DNA of 64,000 bases. It comes from Lipingzhangella_A rawalii. GTDB taxonomy: Bacteria > Actinomycetota > Actinomycetes > Streptosporangiales > Streptosporangiaceae. The notes beneath the pieces were generated by a model that saw only the letters and a list, made by a program, of their open reading frames with translations, was not told the origin of the DNA and ran no database searches. The stretch covers positions 594,486 through 658,485 of the forward strand of contig NZ_JAVLVT010000003.1 of assembly GCF_031628175.1 (NCBI RefSeq), in the 5' to 3' direction. A program made the translations under genes and the position numbers. How positions within the stretch are numbered: the stretch's first letter is position 1; the number at the start of each line of letters is the position of its first letter. Below are positions 41,779 to 50,455 of this stretch, piece by piece.

Positions 41779-42875
41779 CCGAAGAATCCCGTCGACACCG
41801 ACGAGGCATGACCGTTCCTCCCGGAGGAGGGAACGCCGGCCGCGGGCGTCGTGCGACCACGCTGGGTGTCACGGTGCAGCAACCTGTAGAGCCACACCTG
41901 CCCGAGGATCATAAGCGGGACGGCCGGGGCCACGTTGATCCACACGAGGCTGAGGGTGGCCGGTTCCGGAGAGAGCCCCGGCAGGTGTACCGCGGCGAAG
42001 GGAATCGCGGCCCCGAGCCCGAGGGTGATCCCGGAAACATGGTGGGACCACCAGGGGCCCATGCGAGTGGTCGCCGGAAGGAGCAGCACAACCAGAACAG
42101 CGACCAGACCGAGGGTAAGGATCGGCCGGTCCGGGGCTGCAAGATGGCCTGTCCCGACGGCCGCGCCTCCGATGGCGCCGGTCGTGGTCGCCAGCGCAGC
42201 CACAAGTGCGGCTCGTGCAAGCCACCGGGTCGACTGGCCGGATATGTCCGCCGCGATAGCGCCCGTGTCCGTCGGTGGCGCGGCATCCACAGCAGGCGAC
42301 CCAGGGGTGGGGTCGCCAGCGACGTCACGCGACTCCGGCGGGTCTCCGGCCGGTATGATCAACCGCTCGGTGCCGTAGGCGGCGCCGCGGAGCGCGAACA
42401 GGACGATGAGTACCACGGCGTAGCCCACCGCCAGGAGGGAGACCGCCGTACCGTGACTGAGGACCCCACCCAGGAACAGCCCCCACGCTCCCGCGAGTAT
42501 CCAGCTACCTGCGGTGATCGCATGCTCCCAGAACCGGCGCCAGCTCGCGTTCGGAAGGCGAGCCCACAGCCACAGGCCAGAATCCCGCAGCACCCAGCCG
42601 CCGAGCAGCGCCAGCAGGACGGGCCACGACCAGGAGAGAAGATCGGACTTGAGCTCGGGGAAGACTCCGGCGACGACACCGATCGTGGCCACGAGCCACA
42701 CCTCGGTCCCCAGGAACAGGGGCGCCATGGCCCGGACGCAGCGGCGACGTTCCTCGGGGTGGGAGCAGGTGTGCGGTAGCAGCATCCCCACCCCGATGTC
42801 ACAACCGGCCAGGATGAAGTAGCCCAGGGCCAGAACGGTCAGAAGGAGTACGGCGAGGTGTTCCATGGCGGCCAT
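41775..42875 (-). CDS. cydB: Cytochrome bd oxidase subunit II
   Basis: A 366-residue multi-pass membrane protein. MEHLAVLLLTVLALGYFILAGCDIGVGMLLP carries the conserved GxDxGxGxL-type motif of CydB, and helices follow at WPVLLALLGGWVLRDSGLWLWAR and WILAGAWGLFLGGVLSHG. Start ATG 42875 or, nine bases later, 42866. It forms the quinol oxidase with CydA, giving high-affinity oxygen use. Confidence 0.92.
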   Translation of the reverse strand: MAAMEHLAVLLLTVLALGYFILAGCDIGVGMLLPHTCSHPEERRRCVRAMAPLFLGTEVWLVATIGVVAGVFPELKSDLLSWSWPVLLALLGGWVLRDSGLWLWARLPNASWRRFWEHAITAGSWILAGAWGLFLGGVLSHGTAVSLLAVGYAVVLIVLFALRGAAYGTERLIIPAGDPPESRDVAGDPTPGSPAVDAAPPTDTGAIAADISGQSTRWLARAALVAALATTTGAIGGAAVGTGHLAAPDRPILTLGLVAVLVVLLLPATTRMGPWWSHHVSGITLGLGAAIPFAAVHLPGLSPEPATLSLVWINVAPAVPLMILGQVWLYRLLHRDTQRGRTTPAAGVPSSGRNGHASSVSTGFFG

Positions 42876-42917
42876 CTCGTCTCGGTCGGGTCCGTTGACG
42901 ACAACAGTGCGTGCGGA

Positions 42918-44147
42918 TCAGTAGCTGGGGCGGGGTGGCGGCGCCGTGGAGCCCTCGACCGGTGCCGCGAGGGGCCCGTGGTCGGGGCCGAGGCGGGCGT
43001 AGCGCAGGAGTAGCCAGTAGGTGATACTGACCAGCGCAGCGAAGGCCCCGGTGAACAGCGTGAACGACAGGAGCGCCATCCCGGGGGAGAGGTTGGTCGC
43101 CCCCTCGGCGGTGGGAAGGTGGTGCACCACGACCCACGGCTGGCGTCCCAGCTCCCGGGATAGCCACCCGAAGAGACTCGCCATCAGGGGAAGGAGCGGC
43201 CCGGCAAGGAGCGCTACCTGGAGCCGCGGGGCATGCTCGAGACGGCGGGCGAGCCACATCAGCAGCCCCGCGATCACGAGGAGTGCCGACGCCAGCCAGC
43301 ACAGCATCATGAGGTACAGCGGCACGGGGGCATAGGAGCTGTGGCCCTCCTCCAGACGTTCGATCTCGCCCGGACTGAGCGTGTCCCCACTGGTGGGTGG
43401 GACGCTCTCGACGATCATCGGGAACTGCATCCCACCGGAGACGAAGGTTGGGAGCAGTGCCAGGGCGGCCAGGGCGATGCCGACCCGCAGTCCCCGAGTG
43501 AATATCCGGTCCGGATCGTACGACCGGCGCAGGTGGTAGGAGCTCACCGCGGCCAGAAAGAGTCCACCGAGCAGCAGCGCCCCGAAGGAGATATGGGCGA
43601 ATGCGCTGGTCGCTGCCGGGTTCGTGAGGAGTGCGGTCGCGTCGGTGAGGACGGCGACACCGTCGCGCATCTCGAAGCCCACAGGGTTCTTCAGGAAGCC
43701 GTTAGCGACCAGAACCCAGTAGGCCGAGGCGTAGGCGGTGGCCGTGACGACCAGAAAGGTCGCGAGATGAGCCCAACGGTTCATCCGCTCCCAGCCGAAG
43801 ATCCACAGGGCCAGGAATGTGGACTCGACGAAGAACGCCACGAGGGTCTCCACGGCCAGGGGGGCACTGAAGACGTTCCCGAACACGTGGTTCAGCCCGC
43901 CCCAGTTCGTCGCGAGTTGGAGCTCCATGACCAGTCCGGACAGGATTCCCATCCCATAGTTGACGACGTAGAGGCCTCCCCAGAACCGCACCGCGCGCAT
44001 CCTCGCCGGATCGCGGCTCAGTGTTGCGCGGAGCTGGGTGATCAGGATGACCGGAGCCAGCCCCAGCGTCAGGGCGACGAACATGAAGTGGACGCTTGCG
44101 GACACAGCGAACTGCAACCGCAACACCAGGAGTGCGTCTTCCAGCAC
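42918..44147 (-). CDS. cydA: Cytochrome bd oxidase subunit I
   Basis: A 409-residue haem-carrying subunit, shorter than the E. coli protein because of a small Q-loop, as in many Gram-positives. LQFAVSASVHFMFVALTLGLAP holds the N-terminal haem-ligand His. FVESTFLALWIFGWERMNRWAH and the GRQPWVVVHHLPTAEG motif are diagnostic. GTG 44147 follows GGGGAG and gives the expected N-terminus; the frame to 44228 would add 27 non-family residues. First gene of cydABDC. Confidence 0.93.
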   Translation of the reverse strand: MLEDALLVLRLQFAVSASVHFMFVALTLGLAPVILITQLRATLSRDPARMRAVRFWGGLYVVNYGMGILSGLVMELQLATNWGGLNHVFGNVFSAPLAVETLVAFFVESTFLALWIFGWERMNRWAHLATFLVVTATAYASAYWVLVANGFLKNPVGFEMRDGVAVLTDATALLTNPAATSAFAHISFGALLLGGLFLAAVSSYHLRRSYDPDRIFTRGLRVGIALAALALLPTFVSGGMQFPMIVESVPPTSGDTLSPGEIERLEEGHSSYAPVPLYLMMLCWLASALLVIAGLLMWLARRLEHAPRLQVALLAGPLLPLMASLFGWLSRELGRQPWVVVHHLPTAEGATNLSPGMALLSFTLFTGAFAALVSITYWLLLRYARLGPDHGPLAAPVEGSTAPPPRPSY

Positions 44148-44210
44148 GTGGCTCCCCTCGCAACGACGGACCGGCATCTGGTCCGTGTGTAGGCACTCAC
44201 CTGGCAGGGG

Positions 44211-44227
44211 TGGGGCAATGTGCCCCA
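44211..44227. promoter_or_regulatory. Palindrome upstream of cydA
   Basis: TGGGGCA-ATG-TGCCCCA is a perfect dyad with 7-bp arms, 64-80 bp upstream of the cydA GTG. It is positioned for a redox or oxygen-responsive operator but does not resemble the Rex consensus. The rest of the 266-bp gap shows no gene. Confidence 0.45.
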
Positions 44228-44413
44228 ACGCAGTAGCCCGCTGCCGTGTCCAGACTGGACGGACGAACGCAAGGGATACATCGCCCTGGTGGCGGCCGCT
44301 GGCCTACCCCTCGCGGCCGATAACGCGGTGACGTCTACCTCGGCAGGAGTAGGGGAGCTGGCGGACTGCTGAGCCCTACCGGCCGCGTGTGTCGGTATCG
44401 CCTACTTGGGCCC

Positions 44414-45349
44414 TCATCCGCGCCAGTAGTCGAGGAGGAGAGCCGACAGGAGGATGACCGCGCCGACGATCCCGGCGGGCGACAGCGCCTCACCCAGCAG
44501 GAGTACGGCCAGGACCATGGCGGTCAGTGGCTCCAGGATGACGGCCAGGGCCGCCGCGGTCGCCGGTGCCGTGCGCAGCCCCGAGAAGTAGGCGAGGTAG
44601 GCGGCCGCCGTGGGCAGTATCGCCAGGTAGGCCAGGGCCGCCACGGCCGTCGGCGTTGCGGTGAGGCCCATGCCGAAACCCAGCCCGAGTGGCAGCAACG
44701 CCAGACCGCCGAGGAGGCATCCGACGGCAGTGACCGTCAACGAGTCCAATCCCGGGATCGTGTGGCGGTTGGTGAGCGTGAGCAGCGTGAACGCCAGTCC
44801 GGCCAGCAGAGCACACCCCACACCGAGGGCGAGCTGTCCCGGCGGCACATCACCGCCGGGAGAGCCCACCAGTAGGGACAGGCCGATGAGGGCCAGTGTG
44901 ATCGCGCTCGTCAGGCGGGCTCCTGGCCAGCGGTGGTCCTGGAGACAGGTGCCCAAGGTGACCAGCACCGGAACACTACCGATGGTCAGCAGGGTGGCGA
45001 GACTGACGGAGGTTGCCTCGATCGCGGCGAAGTAGCCGGCCTGGAACACCGCGAGAGACACCCCGGCCAGCAGCAGGCGGCGCAGTACCCGCCCAGTCCG
45101 GGGAACGGTGTGCAGTCGTCCCAGAACCAGTAGGACCAGGCTGGTCAGGAGCCCGCCCCCCAGGAGACGGTAGGCGGCAGTGCCGAACGGATGCACCTCA
45201 CCTGTGGTCAGCACCAGGGAACCGGCGATACCCCCGGTTCCCCAGAGAATCCCGGCGGTAACAACGAGGAGCAGCCCCCGGGCGCGACTCCGGTGGGGCG
45301 AACCGGCCGCCGCGGGGTGCGGTCGTGGGGAGGCGGCGGGCGAGGACAC
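44414..45349 (-). CDS. EamA/DMT family transporter
   Basis: A 311-residue ten-helix drug/metabolite transporter of the EamA (RhaT-like) type made of two repeated five-helix units. The first starts GLLLVVTAGILWGTGGIAGSLVL, with PFGTAAYRLLGGGLLTSLVLLVL; the second half ends LEPLTAMVLAVLLLGEALSPAGIVGAVILLSALLL. GTG 45349 is chosen because GGAG lies 7 nt upstream. Substrate unknown; metabolite export is usual for the family. Confidence 0.88.
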   Translation of the reverse strand: MSSPAASPRPHPAAAGSPHRSRARGLLLVVTAGILWGTGGIAGSLVLTTGEVHPFGTAAYRLLGGGLLTSLVLLVLGRLHTVPRTGRVLRRLLLAGVSLAVFQAGYFAAIEATSVSLATLLTIGSVPVLVTLGTCLQDHRWPGARLTSAITLALIGLSLLVGSPGGDVPPGQLALGVGCALLAGLAFTLLTLTNRHTIPGLDSLTVTAVGCLLGGLALLPLGLGFGMGLTATPTAVAALAYLAILPTAAAYLAYFSGLRTAPATAAALAVILEPLTAMVLAVLLLGEALSPAGIVGAVILLSALLLDYWRG

Positions 45350-45530
45350 GAACGTTCTCCAGCGCTGGAACGCGAACACGGGTGGGCTTGGTGCCAGGAC
45401 GAAATGCCGCGAGAACCCTCGGGCGCGGGTACCGCCCCGATCAGGTTCGCGGCGGGGAAGTGGCGTACCGACGCCGGTGACGATCTACGTGGACGACCCT
45501 ACCCCGTTCGCAGATACATCGGAAGGTGGG

Positions 45531-46451
45531 ATGAGAATCGACGCGGTGGTCCGTACCCGGGAAAAGGTGGCCCGCGGCTCGGCCATACTGGCAGACATGC
45601 CACACAGTGCCGAGGACAACGGGGACGGGGACACGACGGTAGCCCGACGCACGCTCGACATCATGCAGGACGCGGACCGTCCGCGGGCCTGGCACCTCGT
45701 CGTCGACGGTACGCCTCAGTCTCACGTCGACCTGGACGATCCGACCCACCTGGAGTTCGAGTACGTGCGCCGGATGGGCCATGTTCTGAACCTGGCCGCG
45801 CCCCCCGGGCAGCGCCTGGCGGTTTTTCACCTCGGCGCAGGAGCACTGACGCTGGCCCGCTACCTGGCCGCCACGCGACCGGGGTCGCGCCAACGCGCCG
45901 TGGACAACGACGCGGAGCTGGTCGAGCTGGTCCGACGCGAGCTGCCCTGGGAACGACGCTCCGGGATCCGGGTGGGTATCGAGGATGCCCGCGCCTGGCT
46001 GCACAGCCGAGGGGCGGACACGGCCGATGTGGTCATCGCGGATCTGTTTCAGGGAGCCCGTACTCCGGCCCACCTCACATCGGTGGAATTCGTGGCCGAG
46101 GTGGCTCGGGTCCTGCGCCCGGGAGGCGTCTACCTGTCCAATGTCGGTGACGGGCATGGGCTCACCTACGCCCGCCGGCAGGTTGCGACCCTGTCCAGCG
46201 TGTTTCCTGAGCTCTCCCTCATCGCCGAGCCGGGCGTCCTGCGGGGGCGGCGGTTCGGAAATCTGGTGCTGGTGGCGAGCCAGAGCCCGTTGCCGGACCG
46301 GGAACTGGGGCGACGGCTCGCCAGCGATCCGCAGCCCGCGCGCCTTCTCGACGGTGGTGAACTCGCCCGTTTCGCCGTCGCGGCACGGGTCGTCCATGAC
46401 GGCAACGCCACGGATTCCCCGGTTCCGCCGCACAGCACCTTCGTGCGCTGA
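45531..46451 (+). CDS. Spermidine-synthase-like protein (SAM-fold)
   Basis: A 306-residue protein of the spermidine-synthase superfamily. FEYVRRMGHVLNLAAPPGQRLAVFHLGAGALTLARYLAATRPGSRQRAVDNDAELV is the nucleotide-binding beta-alpha unit; GIEDARAWLHSRGADTADVVIADLF carries the conserved DxxDVxxxD-like region. GVYLSNVGDG follows. Actinobacterial homologs are usually called fused-MFS/spermidine synthase without proof of polyamine activity; this one has no membrane part. ATG 45531 follows GGAAGG; ATG 45597 is an alternative. Confidence 0.8.
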   Translation: MRIDAVVRTREKVARGSAILADMPHSAEDNGDGDTTVARRTLDIMQDADRPRAWHLVVDGTPQSHVDLDDPTHLEFEYVRRMGHVLNLAAPPGQRLAVFHLGAGALTLARYLAATRPGSRQRAVDNDAELVELVRRELPWERRSGIRVGIEDARAWLHSRGADTADVVIADLFQGARTPAHLTSVEFVAEVARVLRPGGVYLSNVGDGHGLTYARRQVATLSSVFPELSLIAEPGVLRGRRFGNLVLVASQSPLPDRELGRRLASDPQPARLLDGGELARFAVAARVVHDGNATDSPVPPHSTFVR

Positions 46452-46550
46452 CGGCCCCGTACGGGCGTGCGGCTGCGCCTGGTCCCTCCGCCCGCTAGCC
46501 TGGGTGTTTCGTGAACTCTCACCGCCCCACAAGACGACTGAGGAGTGGCC

Positions 46551-48302
46551 GTGCTGCGGATGTCGACCCTGTTCCTGCGTACGCTGCGGGAGGATCCGGC
46601 GGACGCCGAGGTGCCCAGCCATAAGCTCCTCGCTCGGGGCGGATACGTGCGCCGCGCCGCCCCCGGTGTCTACTCCTGGCTGCCGTTGGGCAAGCTCGTG
46701 CTGGAGAACGTCACCGCCGTGGTGCGCGAAGAGATGAATCGCATGGGGGGCCAGGAGGTGCTGCTGCCCGCGCTTCTGCCCCGGGAACTGTACGAGACCT
46801 CCGGCCGGTGGTCGGAGTATGGCGACCTGCTGATGCACCTGGTCGACCGCAAAGGTGCGGACTACCTGCTCGCCCCCACGCACGAGGAACTGTTCACCCA
46901 GCTCGTCAAGAGCGAGTACTCCTCGTACAAGGACTTCCCGGTGATCCTGTACCAGATCCAGGAGAAGTTCCGCGACGAGGCCCGCCCACGGGCCGGAATC
47001 CTGCGGGGCCGGGAATTCCACATGAAGGACGCCTACTCCTTCGACGTTGATGATTCCGGCCTGGAGGAGTCCTACCGCAAGCACCGGGACACCTACATGC
47101 GGATCTTCGACCGGCTTGGTCTGCGCTATGTGATCGTCTCGGCCATGTCCGGTGCGATGGGTGGGTCCAAGTCCGAGGAGTTCCTGGCCGAGACCCCCGT
47201 CGGGGAGGACACCTTCGTTCGCAGCACCGACTCCGATTTCGCCGCCAACGTCGAGGCTGTGCAGACCCCCGCACCCACACCCAAGCGCGTGACGGGGCTG
47301 CCCGACGCGCAGGTGCACCACACCCCGGACACGCCCACCATCGAGACCCTCGTGGACTATCTCAACGTCCACGAGGTCCGTCCCGGACACACCTTCACTG
47401 CTGGCGACACCCTCAAGAACGTTCTGGTCAAGATTCGCCAACCGGGCAGTGACAAGTGGGAGATCGTCGGGGTGGGCGTTCCCGGCGACCGGGAGGTCGA
47501 CATGAAGCGGCTGGAAGCCGCGTTCGACCCGGCCGAGGTGTCCCTACTGGAAGAGGAGGACTTCACGGCCCACCCGTTCCTGGTGAAGGGCTACGTGGGG
47601 CCCGCGGGTCTCCAGAACAACGGCCTGCGCTACCTCGCCGATCCGCGTATCGCCCCGGGAACCCGGTGGGTGACCGGAGCCGACCGTGCAGACCACCACG
47701 TCGTCGACCTGGTCTGCGGGCGGGACTTCACCCCGGATGGCACCGTCGAGGCAGCCGAAGTCCGCGAAGGAGATCCCTCCCCGGACGGGCACGGCACCCT
47801 GTACACCGCGCGTGGTATCGAGATCGGTCACGTATTCCAGCTGGGCCGCAAGTACACCGACGCTTTCGAACTGGACGCCCTCGGCCCGGACGGCAAACCG
47901 AAGCGGATCACCATGGGCTCCTACGGCATCGGAGTGTCCCGGGTGGTCGCCGCCATCGTCGAACAGCACCACGACGACCGCGGTATTGTCTGGCCCCGTT
48001 CGGTCGCCCCCGCCGACGTCCACGTCGTCGGAACCGGCAAGGGCGACCAGGTGGAGGTGGCCCTGCGTCTTGGCTCCGAGCTCGAAGCCCGCGGCCTTCG
48101 GGTGCTGGTCGACGACCGGCCTGGGGTGTCCCCCGGCGTGAAGTTCACCGATGCGGAACTGCTGGGTGTTCCCACCACCCTGATTGTTGGCAAGGGATTG
48201 GCCAACGGGATGCTCGAGCTGCGGGACCGCCCCAGTGGCGACCGCGTGGAGATCGCCCTGGATGATGCGGTGGACCAGGTCGTGGCGGCGGTCAGCGACT
48301 AG
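46551..48302 (+). CDS. proS: Prolyl-tRNA synthetase
   Basis: A 583-residue class II synthetase charging tRNA-Pro. LARGGYVRRAAPGVYSWLPLGKLVLENVTAVVREEMNRMGGQEVLLPAL holds motif 1, YQIQEKFRDEARPRAGILRGREFHMKDAYSF motif 2, MGSYGIGVSRVVAAIVEQ motif 3, and VDDRPGVSPGVKFTDAELLGVP is in the anticodon-binding domain. The insert between motifs 2 and 3 (about residues 220-400) is the bacterial editing-type domain. GTG 46551 lies 5 nt after AGGAG. Its TAG stop lies in the CTAG junction of the adjacent MITE-like element. Confidence 0.95.
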   Translation: MLRMSTLFLRTLREDPADAEVPSHKLLARGGYVRRAAPGVYSWLPLGKLVLENVTAVVREEMNRMGGQEVLLPALLPRELYETSGRWSEYGDLLMHLVDRKGADYLLAPTHEELFTQLVKSEYSSYKDFPVILYQIQEKFRDEARPRAGILRGREFHMKDAYSFDVDDSGLEESYRKHRDTYMRIFDRLGLRYVIVSAMSGAMGGSKSEEFLAETPVGEDTFVRSTDSDFAANVEAVQTPAPTPKRVTGLPDAQVHHTPDTPTIETLVDYLNVHEVRPGHTFTAGDTLKNVLVKIRQPGSDKWEIVGVGVPGDREVDMKRLEAAFDPAEVSLLEEEDFTAHPFLVKGYVGPAGLQNNGLRYLADPRIAPGTRWVTGADRADHHVVDLVCGRDFTPDGTVEAAEVREGDPSPDGHGTLYTARGIEIGHVFQLGRKYTDAFELDALGPDGKPKRITMGSYGIGVSRVVAAIVEQHHDDRGIVWPRSVAPADVHVVGTGKGDQVEVALRLGSELEARGLRVLVDDRPGVSPGVKFTDAELLGVPTTLIVGKGLANGMLELRDRPSGDRVEIALDDAVDQVVAAVSD

Positions 48303-48467
48303 GGAGTGTTTCTTGAACGCTTTCGGATGAGGGAGCGGCTCTCCAGGGCGAGGTCTCGCAAGCCGATGTGCGAACGGCATCCTGGTTTTGGCTGTGTGCG
48401 CGCATCGGCGCAGCGAGCGTCGTCCTGGGAGACGCGAGCCCGAAATGGTTCAAGAAACAGGACCTAG
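48299..48467. mobile_element. MITE-like non-autonomous element, copy A
   Basis: About 163 bp between TA duplications within CTAG sites (CTAG 48299-48302 and 48464-48467). Ends are imperfect inverted repeats of about 26 bp containing the perfect 12-mer TGTTTCTTGAAC and TTTCGG. It is about 95% identical to copy B at 63834, with roughly six substitutions and a one-base indel. No transposase ORF fits inside. TA duplication and CTAG preference suggest mobilisation by an IS630/mariner or IS427-type transposase elsewhere (inference). Confidence 0.8.
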
Positions 48468-48692
48468 GTCGCGGTGGGTGCAGCAGTGCGGCGGGGGCAC
48501 GGTTCCCCCGGGGACAAGGCTCGCCGCGCCGATGTGCTCGGACAGCCGCATGCTGTTGGCGCATCCGGCGTGGGTGTCCCCGCCCGCTCCCGGATGCGAA
48601 AGCGTGCACGCGACACTCCCTGGCCCACGCTGCGTGGTCGCCGCGACGCCGGCAGGACCGGGCCGGGGAAGCGGTGAGGGGCCGTCGGGGTC

Positions 48693-49151
48693 TCAGGCGG
48701 GCTGGTCCTGTTCCGGATAGCCGGGAAAGGCCGGCAGGGTTGGCGTTGGTTCCCACTGGAGGCGACGGACGGTGGCCTCCTGAAGCGCGATGCATGCCAG
48801 AGTGCGGACGGTTTCGTCCGTGGCCGCGGCAAGCTGTAGATAGGCCTCACACACGTCCCGCTCCAGCTCCGTAGCGAAGACACGGAGGTCGACCTCGTCG
48901 GGGGATCCACCCTCGTCCGTGGGCAGTGGGTAGCCGGGTTCCGCCGGGACGGGTTCCGCGCCCTGGTCCAGGACCGCGTCGCGAAGTGCGTCCCGCCAGT
49001 GGCGATGTTCGTCGAGGGCCGTTGCCGCGTGTCCACGGTCGGGTTCCTCGGCGGTGGCGCCCACGAACCCGTATCCGTGGACCGCCGCGTGTTCGGATGC
49101 CAGGGCCGTGTTCAGCGCCTCCACGAGACTGGGTGCATCCGGCTCGGCCAC
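48693..49151 (-). CDS. Ferritin-like DUF4439 domain protein
   Basis: A 152-residue protein. SLVEALNTALASEHAAVHGYGFVGA is the first helix with the ExxxH pattern of ferritin-like folds. ATALDEHRHWRDALRDAVLDQG and ELERDVCEAYLQLAAATDETVRTLACIALQEATVRRLQW follow, ending YPEQDQPA. It is 3 bp from the next upstream gene, with which it forms a pair. Function unknown; actinobacterial members are named only by domain. The 225-bp gap to the MITE holds no gene I can support. Confidence 0.82.
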   Translation of the reverse strand: MAEPDAPSLVEALNTALASEHAAVHGYGFVGATAEEPDRGHAATALDEHRHWRDALRDAVLDQGAEPVPAEPGYPLPTDEGGSPDEVDLRVFATELERDVCEAYLQLAAATDETVRTLACIALQEATVRRLQWEPTPTLPAFPGYPEQDQPA

Positions 49152-49154
49152 GGC

Positions 49155-49691
49155 TCACCTCCCTTCGGCCAGCAGTTGGGCATATCCGGCGGCGGCCGCC
49201 CCGAGGCTGGCGAGGAGCTGCGCCAGTCCCGGGTCGGTCACCTGCCCGGCCCGGCGCAGGTGTGTGGTCGCGGCATCCTCCGCAGCGACACGCAGTGCGC
49301 TGCGGGAGCCGCCATCGTCGGTGCTCGGCGGTGTGGCTGTGGTCTCGGTCGGGCGTTCGGGGGGCGCGGTTTCCCCGGAAGGGTCGGTCGTTGCGGGAGT
49401 GTCCGCGGGAAGTCGTTCCCGGAGCGCGGTCAGATGGCGCTGGTGCGCATCGGCTGCCGAGGTGAGCAGCGTCTCATCCTCCTCATCCATGGCCTCCTCT
49501 CGCAGGGCCTCGCAGTGGTCGAGGAGCCGTTGTTCGACCGCGATCGCCCCCAGCACGGCGCTCGCTTCCGGGGTGATCGAACGCGGGTGCCACCCCTGCT
49601 CCCGGTGCTCCCGGCACCCAGCCCCGACCACCGCAGCGCCCGCCAGTGCACCCAGCAGCACCGTGCGACGGCGCACGGCCTCCCAACGCAT
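49155..49691 (-). CDS. Predicted lipoprotein, helical
   Basis: A 178-residue protein with a twin-arginine-like N-terminus (VRRRTVLLGALAGAAVVGAGC) ending in a lipobox-type Cys, so a Tat- or Sec-exported lipoprotein is likely. The mature part has helices (ASAVLGAIAVEQRLLDHCEALREEAM), a Pro/Thr-rich linker and a C-terminal helix pair. ATG 49691 follows AAGGAGG. It is the upstream partner of the DUF4439 gene; together they look like a surface-attached ferritin-like pair of unknown role. Confidence 0.75.
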   Translation of the reverse strand: MRWEAVRRRTVLLGALAGAAVVGAGCREHREQGWHPRSITPEASAVLGAIAVEQRLLDHCEALREEAMDEEDETLLTSAADAHQRHLTALRERLPADTPATTDPSGETAPPERPTETTATPPSTDDGGSRSALRVAAEDAATTHLRRAGQVTDPGLAQLLASLGAAAAGYAQLLAEGR

Positions 49692-49941
49692 CCAGGTCCT
49701 CCTTCCAACCCCGCACATCCTTGCACAGGGGCGGTGGTCCAGACTCGGTCACGCCGGGTGACCCCCCGCCACCGAGGGCGCCCCGGGGAGTGTCATCGCA
49801 GCCAGCAGCGCGGGCGGACACGCAGTGGCCCGCACGCCAGATACTCTTGGTGTCAACCGCTGCCGTGATCACGACAGTGCCTCGCCCCGAGAATCGGGGA
49901 CCATGCCGCAGGCTCCAGGACAAGTACAAGGGAGAAGGTCA

Positions 49942-50442
49942 ATGGACGCGCAGAACCGGCGGGACCGACTCACACAGCTGCTGGAGCCGGTGCTGGCGGA
50001 GGTTGGCCTGGACCTTGAGGAGCTCGAGATCACACCCGCGGGCAAGCGCCAGGTGTTGCGCCTCGTCGTGGATGCGGATGGAGGCGTGGGGGTGGACACC
50101 ATCGGTGAGGTGAGTCAGACGATCAGCAGTCTCCTTGACGGTTCCGACGTCATGGGAACCAAGCCCTATCTACTCGAGGTCACCTCGCCCGGCGTGGACC
50201 GCCCATTGACCCAGCAGCGGCACTGGCGACGCGCGGTCGGCAGGCTCGTGCGGGTGGCGCTCTCGGCTGGGGAGACCGTCGAGGGGCGCGTCGTGGCCGC
50301 CGACGAGTCCGGTGTCACGCTCGACCGTGCCGGTCAGGAACACGTCTACAGCTACGAGGAGCTGGGGGACGGCCAGGTCCAGGTGGAACTTCGCCGCGGG
50401 CGCAGCAGTGGCCCCAACCCGGACACCACCGCGGCGGACTAG
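49942..50442 (+). CDS. rimP: Ribosome maturation factor RimP
   Basis: A 166-residue 30S maturation factor. RLTQLLEPVLAEVGLDLEELEITPAGKRQVLRLVVDADGGVGVDTIGEVSQTIS is the N-terminal KH-like domain; PYLLEVTSPGVDRPL is the diagnostic motif, followed by the SH3-like C-terminal domain. ATG 49942 follows GGGAGAAGG. It opens the conserved rimP-nusA-infB operon. Confidence 0.95.
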   Translation: MDAQNRRDRLTQLLEPVLAEVGLDLEELEITPAGKRQVLRLVVDADGGVGVDTIGEVSQTISSLLDGSDVMGTKPYLLEVTSPGVDRPLTQQRHWRRAVGRLVRVALSAGETVEGRVVAADESGVTLDRAGQEHVYSYEELGDGQVQVELRRGRSSGPNPDTTAAD

Positions 50443-50455
50443 CGAGGGGGACCCC

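Noticed and set aside
45441..47441. 666-codon open frame opposite the spermidine-synthase-like gene and proS
   Set aside because: Antisense shadow; proS motifs on the plus strand are unambiguous.
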